DNA of 44,769 nucleotides from JAAETI01 sp965368515 (GTDB taxonomy: Bacteria; Actinomycetota; Acidimicrobiia; Spongiisociales; UBA5794). Both the position numbers and the translations under genes were made by a program. The stretch lies in the NCBI GenBank assembly GCA_965368515.1, contig CBDUNF010000003.1:1-44769 (forward strand), in the 5' to 3' direction. How positions within the stretch are numbered: position 1 is the first letter of the stretch; each line of letters begins with the position of its first letter. Of this stretch, positions 1 through 9,302 are shown piece by piece. Under the pieces are notes generated by a model. That model was not told the DNA's origin and did not search any database. It was given only the letters and a program-made list of their open reading frames with translations.

Positions 1-833
1 ATCCCCCGAGCGGCGAGCTCGTCTGCCTGGGCGTCGGTTTCCAGCTGGTTGTTGGCGGAGCCGACGACAGCCTGGCATTGCAGACGGGGAACTGTGGCCG
101 AGTTGATTGAACCACCCATGGCGCACGGCGCGAAAATGTCGCACTCGACGTCGAAGATCTCGTCGATGCTCACGGCAACTGATCCGTGTCGGGCCGCCAT
201 TGCGTTGACTGCGTCGATGTTGACGTCCGAGACGATGGTCTTTGCTCCCGCGTTGGTGAGCCGCTCGACGAGGCTCGAACCGACCTTGCCGACACCTTGA
301 ACCGCCACCGTTCGGTCTGCGAGGTCATCGGTGCCCCACAGGTGCTCGGAGACCGCCCGCATTGCGGCGATTACGCCACGGGCAGTGGCCGGAGAGGGAT
401 CTCCTGATCCGCCGTGAGCCTCAGGTAAACCGGTGACCCATTTCGTCTCGGTAGCGATAGCCACCATGTCTGCGGTTGTGGTTCCGACATCTTCGGCCGT
501 TACATACCGGCCACCGAGCGAATCCACGACTCGTCCGAAGGCCCGCAGCAGTCGTTCGCTCCTCATTGTGGCCGGGTCGCCGATGATCACGGCCTTGCCG
601 CCACCGAGCTCGAGTCCGGCTGCCGCCGACTTGTAGGTCATGCCCTTCGAGAGCCTGAGAACGTCGCGCAAAGCGGCTTCCTCCGATGCGTAGGCAAAAA
701 AACGGGTCCCGCCGAGGGCGGGACCGAGTGCCGTGGAGTGGATCGCGATAATCGCCTTCAAGCCCGATATCGGATCATGACCGTATAGAACCTCTTCGTG
801 GGTGTCGGCGGCTATCGCCTCGAATACTCCCAA
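1..833 (-). CDS. Leucine/glutamate-type amino acid dehydrogenase, partial
   Basis: NAD(P)-dependent oxidative deamination of an amino acid to its 2-oxo acid, most likely a branched-chain amino acid (leucine dehydrogenase type); cytosolic. The reverse strand translates to the Glu/Leu/Phe/Val dehydrogenase fold: an early glycine-rich HSTALGPALGGTRFF segment, then the KGMTYKSAAAGLELGGGKA segment with the catalytic-site lysines, an AEDVGTT segment, and the Rossmann glycine motif VQGVGKVGS near residue 175. An AMGGS and SANNQ region follows. The C-terminus lies beyond the left edge of the window. The TTG start at 833-831 is chosen because AAAGGAG sits 6 bases upstream and the protein then begins GVFEA, as leucine dehydrogenases do. 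It is divergent from the gene at 975. Substrate choice between Leu, Val and Phe is not certain. Confidence 0.9.
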   Translation of the reverse strand, partial: MGVFEAIAADTHEEVLYGHDPISGLKAIIAIHSTALGPALGGTRFFAYASEEAALRDVLRLSKGMTYKSAAAGLELGGGKAVIIGDPATMRSERLLRAFGRVVDSLGGRYVTAEDVGTTTADMVAIATETKWVTGLPEAHGGSGDPSPATARGVIAAMRAVSEHLWGTDDLADRTVAVQGVGKVGSSLVERLTNAGAKTIVSDVNIDAVNAMAARHGSVAVSIDEIFDVECDIFAPCAMGGSINSATVPRLQCQAVVGSANNQLETDAQADELAARG

Positions 834-974
834 CGGGTGCTCCTTTCGGACAGCGCACAGCTGACAAACCTGGCCTCTGAGACATCCGAATTCTAGTGGT
901 CTCCTGGCGTTTTGAGCTCCGAGATTGAGTTAGGTGACGTGATCCAGGTCTCGGCCGATCGGTAGGATCACTAC
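834..974. promoter_or_regulatory. Divergent intergenic region with a leaderless-type promoter for the plus gene
   Basis: This 141-base gap separates two divergent genes. On the plus strand TAGGAT (963-968) ends 6 bases before the ATG at 975 and no Shine-Dalgarno sequence is present, so the downstream mRNA is probably leaderless. No convincing -35 box is seen. On the minus strand the dehydrogenase has a clear AAAGGAG ribosome binding site instead. Confidence 0.45.
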
Positions 975-1727
975 ATGATTCATGCGGCCCAACTGCGTTC
1001 GTATCTCCGCAAAGACAGCCTTCCGGGTTACGAATCGCAAAACGAACATGGTGCGGGACCGCTGCGCGGCAATGAATTCTTCGTGTGGCGAGAGTCGTTC
1101 GACGACGACGCGTTCTTTGTCGACTGGGGCGGTAACGCGTATGTCTGCCCGCGCAACTTCCGGTTGCGAATGCTCGAAGGGATGCTTGCATTCAACAACG
1201 CATTTCCAGACGCAGGACTGATTCCAGAGCACGAGATCGTGAACGCCAGTACCAGTCTCGAAGCTTTACGGGATGGGATCCCGGCAATGCGCTCGTACAT
1301 ACTGACCTCGCCGTGGCACGTGCCGGTTCGCTGGTTTGCGTCGTTCCTTCACGAGGAACGCGAGGTCTACGACATGGGGAGCAGGCTATCGATTCGATAT
1401 CGGGCGCAGATGTCCGACGCCCAGAATCGGGTAGAGCGAGCCACCCAGATCGTGGCGGGCGCCGGTTTCGATTCCGGAATCGTCAGTCAGGTACGCTCGC
1501 TCGCTTCGTGGCTCGATGCGTTTCCGCGAGACGCCATGCTCGAGCTCGACTACGGGTCAGTTGCCAATCTCTTCGCTGAGGGTGATCTAGTGCTGGACGA
1601 ATCCGCCGCCGACGTTGCCGCGAGCCTGCTGGCGCTAGAGCACGGCGACCTGGAGCAGGCAGGCACCCACTACGAGGTTCTGTTGCGTCGCTGGGGGCGG
1701 GCGCAAGCCCTTGCGTTTTCGAACTAG
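975..1727 (+). CDS. Conserved-type hypothetical protein, 250 aa
   Basis: I do not recognise a family with certainty. The protein is soluble: there is no signal peptide and no hydrophobic stretch long enough for a membrane helix. It is acidic and rich in aromatic residues in its first half (ESFDDDAFFVDWGG, HVPVRWFASFLHEERE). The second half is helical (YRAQMSDAQNRVERATQIVAGAG; then an Ala-rich helix). It looks like a complete single-domain actinobacterial protein of the DUF type. The ATG at 975 is preceded by TAGGAT at 963-968, fitting a leaderless start, and no alternative start lies close by. It is followed 31 bases later by ppc in the same direction. A functional link to PEP carboxylase is possible only by position. 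Confidence 0.7.
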   Translation: MIHAAQLRSYLRKDSLPGYESQNEHGAGPLRGNEFFVWRESFDDDAFFVDWGGNAYVCPRNFRLRMLEGMLAFNNAFPDAGLIPEHEIVNASTSLEALRDGIPAMRSYILTSPWHVPVRWFASFLHEEREVYDMGSRLSIRYRAQMSDAQNRVERATQIVAGAGFDSGIVSQVRSLASWLDAFPRDAMLELDYGSVANLFAEGDLVLDESAADVAASLLALEHGDLEQAGTHYEVLLRRWGRAQALAFSN

Positions 1728-1758
1728 CAGCCGTTCAGTCCCGCTACGCTCGCCACTG

Positions 1759-4524
1759 ATGACCTCACCACCTGATTCGACAACCGCTCTGAGATCAGAG
1801 ATCCGGCTATTGGGCAACCTGCTCGGCCAGACCCTGGTCAGGCAAGAAGGACCGAAGCTGCTCGAACTCGTCGAGCAGGTGCGCGCTTTGGTCAAAAGCG
1901 TCCGCAGCGCCGAGAAGGATGGCGACACCGCCCAAGGGCGGGCGGAACTACTCGAACTGCTTGGCGATCTCGATCTGAAGACGATCATCTCGCTTGTTCG
2001 CGCATTCACCACCTACTTCTATCTGGCCAATGTGGCCGAGCAGACACACCGGCTCGACAATCAATCGATGCGCCGCAGCCAGCATGACGGTCTGCTGGCT
2101 GGAACGATCGATCGTGTGATCGCGGAGTCAGTGCCGACCGAACTCATCCAGCAAGTCGCTGCCCGCCTCGACGTGCGGCCGGTCTTCACCGCTCATCCCA
2201 CCGAAGCTGCCCGACGGTCGATTCGCACCAAGATCGTGCGATTGGCCGGGCTGCTCGAGCAGCGAGCCGACCCTCGACTGAGCGAGTCGGCTATGGCGCG
2301 CACCGAGCGGCAGGTCGCCGAACTGATTGATCTGATCTGGCAAACCGACGAATTGCGGCGGGAGAAACCCACACCAATTGACGAGGCTCGCACGGTCGTT
2401 GACTACTTCGACCAAATCTTCAGAGAGGTCGCCCCGGATCTGTTTGATGAGCTCGAGTTTCAACTGCAGCGCGCCGGCGCCACTATCGAGCTCAATGCCA
2501 GGCCGCTCCACTTCGGTACCTGGGTCGGCGGAGACAGGGACGGGAACCCCAACGTCACCGCGGAGACAACGCTGACTGTGCTTGGCGCCCAGCACGAGCA
2601 TGCCTTGCGGTCGTTGATAGCTGCCGTAGAGGAACTCTCCTCGGAGTTGAGTACTTCGGAGCGTCTCGTTGAGATCAGTGACGAGCTCCGCGCATCGCTG
2701 GACGAGGATGCCAGGATCATGCCTGCCGTGCACCAGCGCTTCAGTCAGTTGTCCGCCGGCGAGGCCTACCGGCAGAAGTGCGCATACATCTATCAGCGGT
2801 TGGTCAACACACGGGTTCGGATCGGCGGTGCCGCTTCGCATCAGCCCGGCCTGGATTACACAACGTCCGATGAGCTTCTCGGCGAGCTGGAGCTGATGTA
2901 CCGGTCGCTGCAACGTGCGCGCGGAGGGCTGATTGCCGATGGGATCCTGAAACGGCTGATCCGAAGGGTCGCGGTATTCGGTTTCCGACTGGCGACCATG
3001 GATGTGCGTGAGCATTCCACCAAGCACCATGATGCTCTCGCCGATTTGTACGAGCGTCTCGGTGAGTCCGACTATGCGGACCTCGACCGCGACGAACGTC
3101 TGGCACGTCTCGATCGTGAACTTGCCGGGCGTCGGCCCCTGGCACCGCTGGTCACCGTGCTGGATGGGGAGCCGGAGAGGACCCTGGACACTTTCCACGG
3201 CATTCGGACCGCGTTGGATCGCTTTGGCGATGACGTCATGGAGAGCTACATCATCTCCGAGACCCGGGGTGCCGACGATGTGTTGGCGGCTGTCGTGCTG
3301 GCGCGCGAGGCAGGTTTGATCGACCTGCATTCGGGCATTGCGCGGATCGGGTTTGTTCCGCTCTTCGAGACGATTGACGAAGTACGCAGCGCCGGTGTTC
3401 TGCTCGAACAGATGTTGTCGAGTCAGGCCTACCGGTCGATCGTCGCCCTCCGCGGAGATATCCAGGAAGTCATGCTGGGGTATTCCGACTCGAGCAAGCA
3501 CGGTGGTCTGGCAACGTCGCAGTGGGAGCTGTACCGCGCATCACGAGACCTACGTGATACCGCCCACCGTCACGGCGTCGAGCTTCGCCTCTTCCATGGC
3601 CGGGGCGGCACAGTTGGGCGCGGCGGTGGACCAACGGGAGAGGCCATCATGGCGCAACCGTGGGGCACGATCGATGGCCGGATCAAGATCACCGAACAGG
3701 GTGAAGTCATCGCCGACAAGTACGGCTTGCCCGAACTTGCCTCGATCAACCTGGAGGTCCAGCTGGCGGCCACTCTCGAGGCCTCACTTCTCCACCGCTC
3801 CTCCCGGCAGCCCGACTCGGTGCTCAATGAGTGGGACCGGGTTATGGACAACATCAGCAATGCTGCGTACACCAAGTACCGCCAACTAATCGAAACGCCC
3901 GACTTGGTCGACTACTTCCGAACCTCGACACCGGTGGAGGAGTTGGGGGCGATGAACATCGGGTCTCGCCCGGCTCGCCGGCCCGGCGGCGGCAACGACA
4001 ATGTTGGTCTCGATGGGCTGCGTGCCATCCCCTGGGTGTTCGGCTGGACGCAGTCCCGCCAAGTTGTGCCCGGATGGTTTGGAGTCGGTAGCGGACTAGC
4101 GGCGGCTCGAGCTGCCGGGGTCGGCGACGCCATGGAGGCCATGTACGAGGAATGGACGTTCTTCAGGGCCTTTGTCTCCAACGTGGAGATGACTCTGTCC
4201 AAGACCGACCTGACCGTCGCCGCCCAGTATGTCGATTCGTTGGTCCACCCCGACCATCGCCACCCATTCGATGTGATTCGTGCCGAGTACGAGTTGACGG
4301 TTACTGAGATCTTACGGATCACCGGGGATGCTGAGCTACTCGACCGCTATCCAGTGTTGCAGAGAACGTTGGCGATTCGCGACACCTATCTCGACCCGAT
4401 CAGCTACCTCCAGGTGGCGCTCCTGGAGCGGTCCCGATCGGGCGAGGATCAGGATCCCGACCTGCGCCGAGCCCTGCTGCTGACGGTCAACGGCCTGGCA
4501 GCGGGCCTCCGCAATACCGGCTGA
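1759..4524 (+). CDS. ppc: Phosphoenolpyruvate carboxylase
   Basis: Anaplerotic carboxylation of PEP with bicarbonate to oxaloacetate and phosphate; cytosolic homotetramer, Mg-dependent. All family landmarks are present in order: VFTAHPTEA with the catalytic His at residue 146, GGDRDGNP, the mobile-loop and substrate-site region FHGRGGTVGRGGGP, GYSDSSKHGG, QGEVI, GSRPARRPGGG, LRAIPWVFGWTQSR, and the canonical C-terminal NTG. The length of 921 residues matches bacterial PEPC (about 880-960). The frame is open 16 codons further upstream, but ATG 1759 is preferred because it clears the end of the previous gene and the upstream residues are Arg/Ser-rich and unlike PEPC. TACGCT at 1745-1750 lies 8 bases before it. 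Regulation cannot be read from the sequence. Confidence 0.98.
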   Translation: MTSPPDSTTALRSEIRLLGNLLGQTLVRQEGPKLLELVEQVRALVKSVRSAEKDGDTAQGRAELLELLGDLDLKTIISLVRAFTTYFYLANVAEQTHRLDNQSMRRSQHDGLLAGTIDRVIAESVPTELIQQVAARLDVRPVFTAHPTEAARRSIRTKIVRLAGLLEQRADPRLSESAMARTERQVAELIDLIWQTDELRREKPTPIDEARTVVDYFDQIFREVAPDLFDELEFQLQRAGATIELNARPLHFGTWVGGDRDGNPNVTAETTLTVLGAQHEHALRSLIAAVEELSSELSTSERLVEISDELRASLDEDARIMPAVHQRFSQLSAGEAYRQKCAYIYQRLVNTRVRIGGAASHQPGLDYTTSDELLGELELMYRSLQRARGGLIADGILKRLIRRVAVFGFRLATMDVREHSTKHHDALADLYERLGESDYADLDRDERLARLDRELAGRRPLAPLVTVLDGEPERTLDTFHGIRTALDRFGDDVMESYIISETRGADDVLAAVVLAREAGLIDLHSGIARIGFVPLFETIDEVRSAGVLLEQMLSSQAYRSIVALRGDIQEVMLGYSDSSKHGGLATSQWELYRASRDLRDTAHRHGVELRLFHGRGGTVGRGGGPTGEAIMAQPWGTIDGRIKITEQGEVIADKYGLPELASINLEVQLAATLEASLLHRSSRQPDSVLNEWDRVMDNISNAAYTKYRQLIETPDLVDYFRTSTPVEELGAMNIGSRPARRPGGGNDNVGLDGLRAIPWVFGWTQSRQVVPGWFGVGSGLAAARAAGVGDAMEAMYEEWTFFRAFVSNVEMTLSKTDLTVAAQYVDSLVHPDHRHPFDVIRAEYELTVTEILRITGDAELLDRYPVLQRTLAIRDTYLDPISYLQVALLERSRSGEDQDPDLRRALLLTVNGLAAGLRNTG

Positions 4525-4657
4525 TTCCTTCTCTGACTCAGCGTTCGGCACCTCGGTGACCTGCAGTGGGCCGATGGCTACTCAATGTGGTCGTGAGGCC
4601 CGGAGCGGCAGGGTCAAGACCCTTAGAGTTCATACCCGACGGACGTCGTGGTGGGAC

Positions 4658-6211
4658 ATGCTGATTGATCTTGGAGTTGCCCGAACGGCACCCGGCGGGG
4701 TGCCCTCTGAGTGGGCGAGGCACATAGCAAAGACCGACAACGGTTTCCGTATTTGTGGCGACCACACCGCGGCTACTGAAGTCTTCGTTTACTGCCATGG
4801 GGGATTGGCGCTGGTCGCTGATCGACTCGAAGAACTTCTCGATCGACTCAGCGACTTGGCGATCGTGCCGCCGCTCAGTTCGTTCGGGATGAGCGCTCTG
4901 CTTCACCACGGTCTGATCCCTCCGCCGCACACCGAATTCAGGGACGTCTTTTCGCTCACTATGGGTGACATCTTGACGCTTACGTGGTCGGGCGAGGTCC
5001 CGACCGTGGATCTTGACTGTGACTACCCGTGGTTCTCCGATCGGTCAACCGAATCGAGCACTCCCAGCGACGCCACGCTCTTCGACCTAATCGTCCGGGC
5101 AACTGATCAAGCGGTTGCGGCCGAGGGCGGCGAGGGGTTCCTGATGTTGAGTTCGGGCAAGGACTCGGCTGCAATCGCATTGGCCCTGGCCGCAGCAGGA
5201 CACTCCCACATCCCGTGCGTCACTTATAGCTCCGGGCCCGATGACCCTGAGCCGCTGATAGCCGCACAGATTTGCAGCCGCCTCGGGCTCGAGCACCGGG
5301 TTGTTGAGCTACCGAACAACTCAGACAGCGTCACTGCAGCGCTCACTCAGTTCTTTGCCGCATCGCCCGTGCCGGGAACTGACCTGGCGCAGATCCCCTA
5401 CGTGCTGGCAACGGCCGGCGCCAGGTCGGCCGGTGGTGTCGCCATCGACGGCGGCGGCAACGACTCGTATATGGGCTTTCCGGTGACAGGCAAGTGGACC
5501 GCCAAGACTCGTCTTCGAATCAGGGGTGACTCGTTGATCGACTTTGCCCAGAGGCGTGTTGCCGTGGATTCCCCTGTCAACTACGTCGCCCGTAGTCGGA
5601 CGGAGACCTTCCTGTCGGGTCGAATGATCCGGTTTCACGAAAGCCGGAGCTTCTTCCCCGAGGCCGTCGACACGAGAGCGTTCTGGTCCGAGCTCTCCGA
5701 AGCAACCAAGGGCCTGAGCATTTTCGACCTCTATGCGTTGGGCGAGCGATACATAACCCCGCCCTCGTCTATGAAGAAACACGTCTTGTCCGCTCGTGCC
5801 ATCGGCTACGAGCCCTCTGTGCCGTGGTGCAACCACGGTCTCGCCGACTACTTCTTCAATCTCCCAGAGGAATACCGCTTCGATAGGAAGCGGGGAGTCA
5901 ACAAGGTGTTGCTGCGGAGCATGTTGTTGCGTTACCTCGACTACGACGCCGACAAGATCGGCAAGCACTATTTCGCTTTCGATGGCGCACGGTTTGTCGT
6001 GGAGAACATGGACTTGGTTCGGGCTGAGATCAACCAGTGTGCGCTATGGGATCACGACGGTCTGAGCACTGTCCACGGCTGGCTCGGCCAGATCGAGAGC
6101 CGGCCACTGCTGTACCACGCGATCCTGACAGTGTTCATGGTGTCCGGTTGGCACAACCACAGCCGGTTCGTCAAGGCTTCGCCCGGGATCGCTGATGTCC
6201 CCTGGTCCTGA
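4658..6211 (+). CDS. Asparagine-synthetase-like amidotransferase/adenylating enzyme, first of a pair
   Basis: Member of the asparagine synthetase B superfamily, which activates a carboxylate with ATP and amidates it or closes an amide ring. With the ATG start at 4658 the PP-loop ATP site SSGKDS is at residues 165-170, followed by the GGGND segment typical of the synthetase domain. The N-terminal part (about residues 1-150) resembles the glutamine-amidotransferase half (LLHHGLIPPPHTEF, then a MGDILTL strand) but is short and does not start with the Cys that acts as glutaminase nucleophile, so ammonia release from glutamine is doubtful. The frame is also open from a GTG at 4556; those 34 extra Arg/Cys-rich residues look non-native. 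The next gene starts inside its 3' end (6195), implying coupled expression. It could be an asparagine synthetase homologue of an envelope-polysaccharide or natural-product pathway; the substrate is unknown. Confidence 0.8.
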   Translation: MLIDLGVARTAPGGVPSEWARHIAKTDNGFRICGDHTAATEVFVYCHGGLALVADRLEELLDRLSDLAIVPPLSSFGMSALLHHGLIPPPHTEFRDVFSLTMGDILTLTWSGEVPTVDLDCDYPWFSDRSTESSTPSDATLFDLIVRATDQAVAAEGGEGFLMLSSGKDSAAIALALAAAGHSHIPCVTYSSGPDDPEPLIAAQICSRLGLEHRVVELPNNSDSVTAALTQFFAASPVPGTDLAQIPYVLATAGARSAGGVAIDGGGNDSYMGFPVTGKWTAKTRLRIRGDSLIDFAQRRVAVDSPVNYVARSRTETFLSGRMIRFHESRSFFPEAVDTRAFWSELSEATKGLSIFDLYALGERYITPPSSMKKHVLSARAIGYEPSVPWCNHGLADYFFNLPEEYRFDRKRGVNKVLLRSMLLRYLDYDADKIGKHYFAFDGARFVVENMDLVRAEINQCALWDHDGLSTVHGWLGQIESRPLLYHAILTVFMVSGWHNHSRFVKASPGIADVPWS

Positions 6212-7910
6212 CGGCACTCCGGCACTCACCGCCTCGTTCACCCATCCCGAGATGAGGCAGCGTCCGGGGCCCGCCGGTGTTTGGTTTGGCGTCGGACTCG
6301 CCGCTCACGATCTTGACCTTCTGGCCGACGCCGCCAACCCCCGCGATGCCGGGGACCGAGCAGTCCATCGCAATAGGGACGCCAGCGTTGTCTTCGTGGC
6401 GATCGCTGACGGTACCGCCACGAGACTGATTGCCTGGAAAGGGCTGTTGTCGATAAGCGAGATCTTCTATGCGGCGACACCCGATGGCGGTTGGTATCTG
6501 ACGGACCACTTCCGGAACGCCGTCGCGATGATTCCCGCATCCGAACGCCAGATGTCTGACGAGGCGCTGCTGCAGCACTACATCGGCGCTGCTGTCTACG
6601 ACCGGGTCACCTACTCGCGCGGGGTCGCACGGCTTGCTAACGGCGATCGTCTCGATCTCGACCTCGCTACCGGAGCGACGGTGGTTGCCAACTTCAGCCG
6701 ACATGTTTCAACGGCGACCGATGAGCCGCTGGAGAGACATCTCGATCGGCTCGACGGAGCGTTTGAGGACGTCACCGGCCCGTTGCAGTCGATCGCCGAT
6801 CTCGGCATCGGGTTCTCCGGTGGAGTCGATTCAACGCTGCTACTCAGCTATCTGGGCGATCACGGGACACCGATCACGATCATCCCCGGTAGCCCTGAGT
6901 TCGATGCTGAAACCGGCTACGCCAGACAAGCAGCGAACCTCATGGGCAGGGTCGCCGCGGAGGTGCGCCTCGACGAGGCCGGCTACCACGACCGTCTCGC
7001 AGACAACATCGAAACGCTTGGCATGCCCGTGGAGAGCTATGTGACTCCGGTGTTGGCGAGTCTCTATGAGTATCCGTCGTCTGTGTTCATGGTCGGGGAC
7101 GGCGCCGACAGCATCTTTGGGTCGGGCCGAGGTATCCGGAGAATTGCCTCGGTGTTGGCCGGCCGACGGGGACGGGGGATGTTGCGTGTGCTCGAAAGCG
7201 TTCCCGGGCCAGTGGGCCGAAGGTCAGAGCAGATCGGTGGCTATGCAGCCCTGTTCGCGGAGCCGCCGGATTCTCCCGACGGCTACGCCGGCAGATCGCT
7301 CGAGTATCACGGCGACAACACTCTTGCGTATGAGATGTTCGGAGCGACGGCCGTCACCGACCTTTACCGGCGGCTTCTGCAGGGGGTGAGCGATCGGGTT
7401 GATCTCGAGACGCCCGAGCACGACCACTTCTTCCGGCATATCGAGATGACCCAGTGGCGCTACATCTTTGCGGACTTGGCGATGGTGGGGAATCATGCCG
7501 CCCAGGGTCTGGGCAAATGGCAGGCACAGCCCTTCTCTAGTTGGCGGGTCATTTCGGAGCATCTCAAGGTGCCGGCCCGGCAGCGCTACTACAAGGGCCT
7601 GTCCGGGAAGTGGATGCTCAAGGAACTGCTCACCCGTCGTGTCCCCGAGTACAAGGTGAACAAGCGAAAGCTTGCAACGGCGCTGCCGTTCGCCCGGTAT
7701 TACCGATCCGGACCGCTGTCTGACGTGTGGGATAGGTACGCCATCCCTGAGGCCGTTCCTTCCGCCCTCCACGACTCCGTGGTGGCAACGCCGAGTGCGG
7801 TGACTTGGAAGGCGATAACCCACGCCATCTGGGAGGACCGGGTGGTGTCCAACACGTCGCTACAACCTCACGCGCCGGCTGTGTCTGCAACCTGGCACTT
7901 GCTCGCCTAG
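6195..7910 (+). CDS. Asparagine-synthetase-like protein, second of a pair
   Basis: A second, clearly different asparagine-synthetase-superfamily protein (571 residues). The PP-loop SGGVDS is canonical at residues 208-213 and is followed by the pyrophosphate-region strand and a GDGADSIFG segment. The N-terminal domain keeps the outline of the glutaminase half (EIFYAATPDGGWYLTDHF; LLQHYIGAAVYDRVTYSRGV; ANGDRLDLDLATG) but lacks a Cys at position 2. The ATG at 6195 overlaps the preceding gene by 17 bases; ATG 6252 is an alternative start. The two stand-alone Asn-synthetase-like genes in tandem suggest a two-step or heteromeric amidation. The flippase gene ends only 6 bases away on the opposite strand, so an envelope or secreted-glycan role is plausible, but no glycosyltransferase, peptide precursor or peptidase is next to them. 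Confidence 0.82.
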   Translation: MSPGPDGTPALTASFTHPEMRQRPGPAGVWFGVGLAAHDLDLLADAANPRDAGDRAVHRNRDASVVFVAIADGTATRLIAWKGLLSISEIFYAATPDGGWYLTDHFRNAVAMIPASERQMSDEALLQHYIGAAVYDRVTYSRGVARLANGDRLDLDLATGATVVANFSRHVSTATDEPLERHLDRLDGAFEDVTGPLQSIADLGIGFSGGVDSTLLLSYLGDHGTPITIIPGSPEFDAETGYARQAANLMGRVAAEVRLDEAGYHDRLADNIETLGMPVESYVTPVLASLYEYPSSVFMVGDGADSIFGSGRGIRRIASVLAGRRGRGMLRVLESVPGPVGRRSEQIGGYAALFAEPPDSPDGYAGRSLEYHGDNTLAYEMFGATAVTDLYRRLLQGVSDRVDLETPEHDHFFRHIEMTQWRYIFADLAMVGNHAAQGLGKWQAQPFSSWRVISEHLKVPARQRYYKGLSGKWMLKELLTRRVPEYKVNKRKLATALPFARYYRSGPLSDVWDRYAIPEAVPSALHDSVVATPSAVTWKAITHAIWEDRVVSNTSLQPHAPAVSATWHLLA

Positions 7911-7916
7911 ACGTCG

Positions 7917-9185
7917 TCAGTCGCGATCTTTGTAGTGCTTGACGAGAGTCTCCCGGTACCAAACGACCTGGAAGATATCCCGGATGCCGTTGCCCAGCGG
8001 TCGGGCAAATGCCTCCGTAGCCCTGGCGGTGAACGCGACGATGACCAGAATCGGGCTGGTGGCAATCGCGATGACTGCCATCGCTCTCGCCTTCTGCGCG
8101 CCGAGTAGTTCGTTGACTTCGACGTACATCGCTGTCGAAATCAGGTTTGCGAGGATGGTGACTGCGACCAGGCCCGACACGACGTAGGCGGATGGCACCA
8201 GATACTGCATCGGGTTGAGCGACCACGGAACTGCGGCAGCGGCGATGTAGAGCAGGCCACCGCCGACCATTACCAGCCTGAATACATTTCGGGTGTGGCG
8301 AGCAGCGCTCAGGTTGCGATCCATCGCGGCTTCCATCGCACGCGGTGAGAGGACCGCGGTCAGCCCCGTGGCCAACACCAACACTGGCTGAGCAACGACG
8401 CGGGCTGCCTCGGCGTATCCAAGTGCCTCTGCCCCCGCCAAAGCGGCAATGATTGCCGCGACCGCAAAGTGAGCCACAGATGGGAACGATGCCTGGAGTA
8501 GTAGCCATCGGCCTTCACGCGCCAGCGACCCGATGCGGAGGGGCTCATCGAGAGGTTTCTGATGGTAAACATCACCGAGGACGATGCCAGTGGCGAGAGA
8601 TAAGGCATTGGCGATAGCCAGCGCACCGAACGGCATGACTGCCACCGGGGCATCGACAATCAGCATTACCCCGAGGCTGACCACGACGCCGAGGAACTGC
8701 ACCCCACTTACCGCGGCGGCTTGCCAGGAGAGACCGGCGATATGGAGTAGCCGCCGCATGTGGTCCTGCAGGGGGGAGAGGACGGTCGCGATGGCCGCCG
8801 TGATCGATAGACCCCAGATGACATCGGAGTCGGTCAACGATCTCGCCAGGAGGGCGGCAACGAGGATGGCCAGAGCGCCCACAGCCGAGACCGGGAGACC
8901 TATCCGCAGGGTGTCTCTGGCTCGGCGCATACGATCGACAATCGGGAAGGTGACGGCATTGACCTCGGCCGGGATCAAGATCAGATTCCACGGCAACACC
9001 ACGCCAAGCCCAAAGGCTGTGAAGAAGATCGCATAGACGCCGCGATCGACGTCATTGAACAGGTTGACCGCACTCAACCCCGCAGCAAACGTGGCCAGCG
9101 ACGCAAACCCGGCATCGGCAACGCCGGCGGGCAGCTTCCTTGCCGTCCCGCGGCCGGTCTCAGCCTTGTTGTCTGCCTGGTCCAC
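7917..9185 (-). CDS. Polysaccharide/lipid flippase-like membrane protein (MATE/MVF-type fold)
   Basis: Polytopic inner-membrane protein of 422 residues with roughly 12 hydrophobic segments. It resembles the Wzx/polysaccharide transporter branch of the MOP superfamily, which flips lipid-linked sugars. Features visible: an N-terminal FASLATFAAGLSAVN segment, then a first helix ending in FTAFGLGVVLPW, short Arg-rich loops between helices, a central LAREGRWLLLQASFPSVAHF re-entry into the second half, and an EAARVVAQPVLVLATGL helix resembling the second-repeat signature. The C-terminus is short and basic. The GTG start at 9185 leaves about 20 cytoplasmic residues before the first helix. It is convergent with the two Asn-synthetase-like genes and not co-transcribed with them. 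The substrate cannot be inferred. Confidence 0.75.
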   Translation of the reverse strand: MDQADNKAETGRGTARKLPAGVADAGFASLATFAAGLSAVNLFNDVDRGVYAIFFTAFGLGVVLPWNLILIPAEVNAVTFPIVDRMRRARDTLRIGLPVSAVGALAILVAALLARSLTDSDVIWGLSITAAIATVLSPLQDHMRRLLHIAGLSWQAAAVSGVQFLGVVVSLGVMLIVDAPVAVMPFGALAIANALSLATGIVLGDVYHQKPLDEPLRIGSLAREGRWLLLQASFPSVAHFAVAAIIAALAGAEALGYAEAARVVAQPVLVLATGLTAVLSPRAMEAAMDRNLSAARHTRNVFRLVMVGGGLLYIAAAAVPWSLNPMQYLVPSAYVVSGLVAVTILANLISTAMYVEVNELLGAQKARAMAVIAIATSPILVIVAFTARATEAFARPLGNGIRDIFQVVWYRETLVKHYKDRD

Positions 9186-9302
9186 TTGCGTCCCCGTCTC
9201 GTGCAGCGGACGGTGCCGGCCTGCCGCTGGTCAGAGACGCATCGTATCGGCTGCAGCCCGGTGAGGGGCGTAGCGATGCTGCAAAGTCGGCTACGAGCCG
9301 GC

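Noticed and set aside
2128..3501. Long open frame of about 457 codons on the minus strand
   Set aside because: It lies entirely antisense to the PEP carboxylase gene, whose motifs are unmistakable; the frame is a codon-bias shadow.
7630..7910. Lasso-peptide cluster around the Asn-synthetase-like genes
   Set aside because: No leader peptidase (B2), RRE protein (B1) or precursor peptide was found near them, so a lasso assignment is unsupported.
7630..8508. 292-codon minus-strand frame
   Set aside because: Spans the 3' ends of the second Asn-synthetase-like gene and the flippase in another phase; its composition is Arg/Gly/Ser-rich and meaningless.
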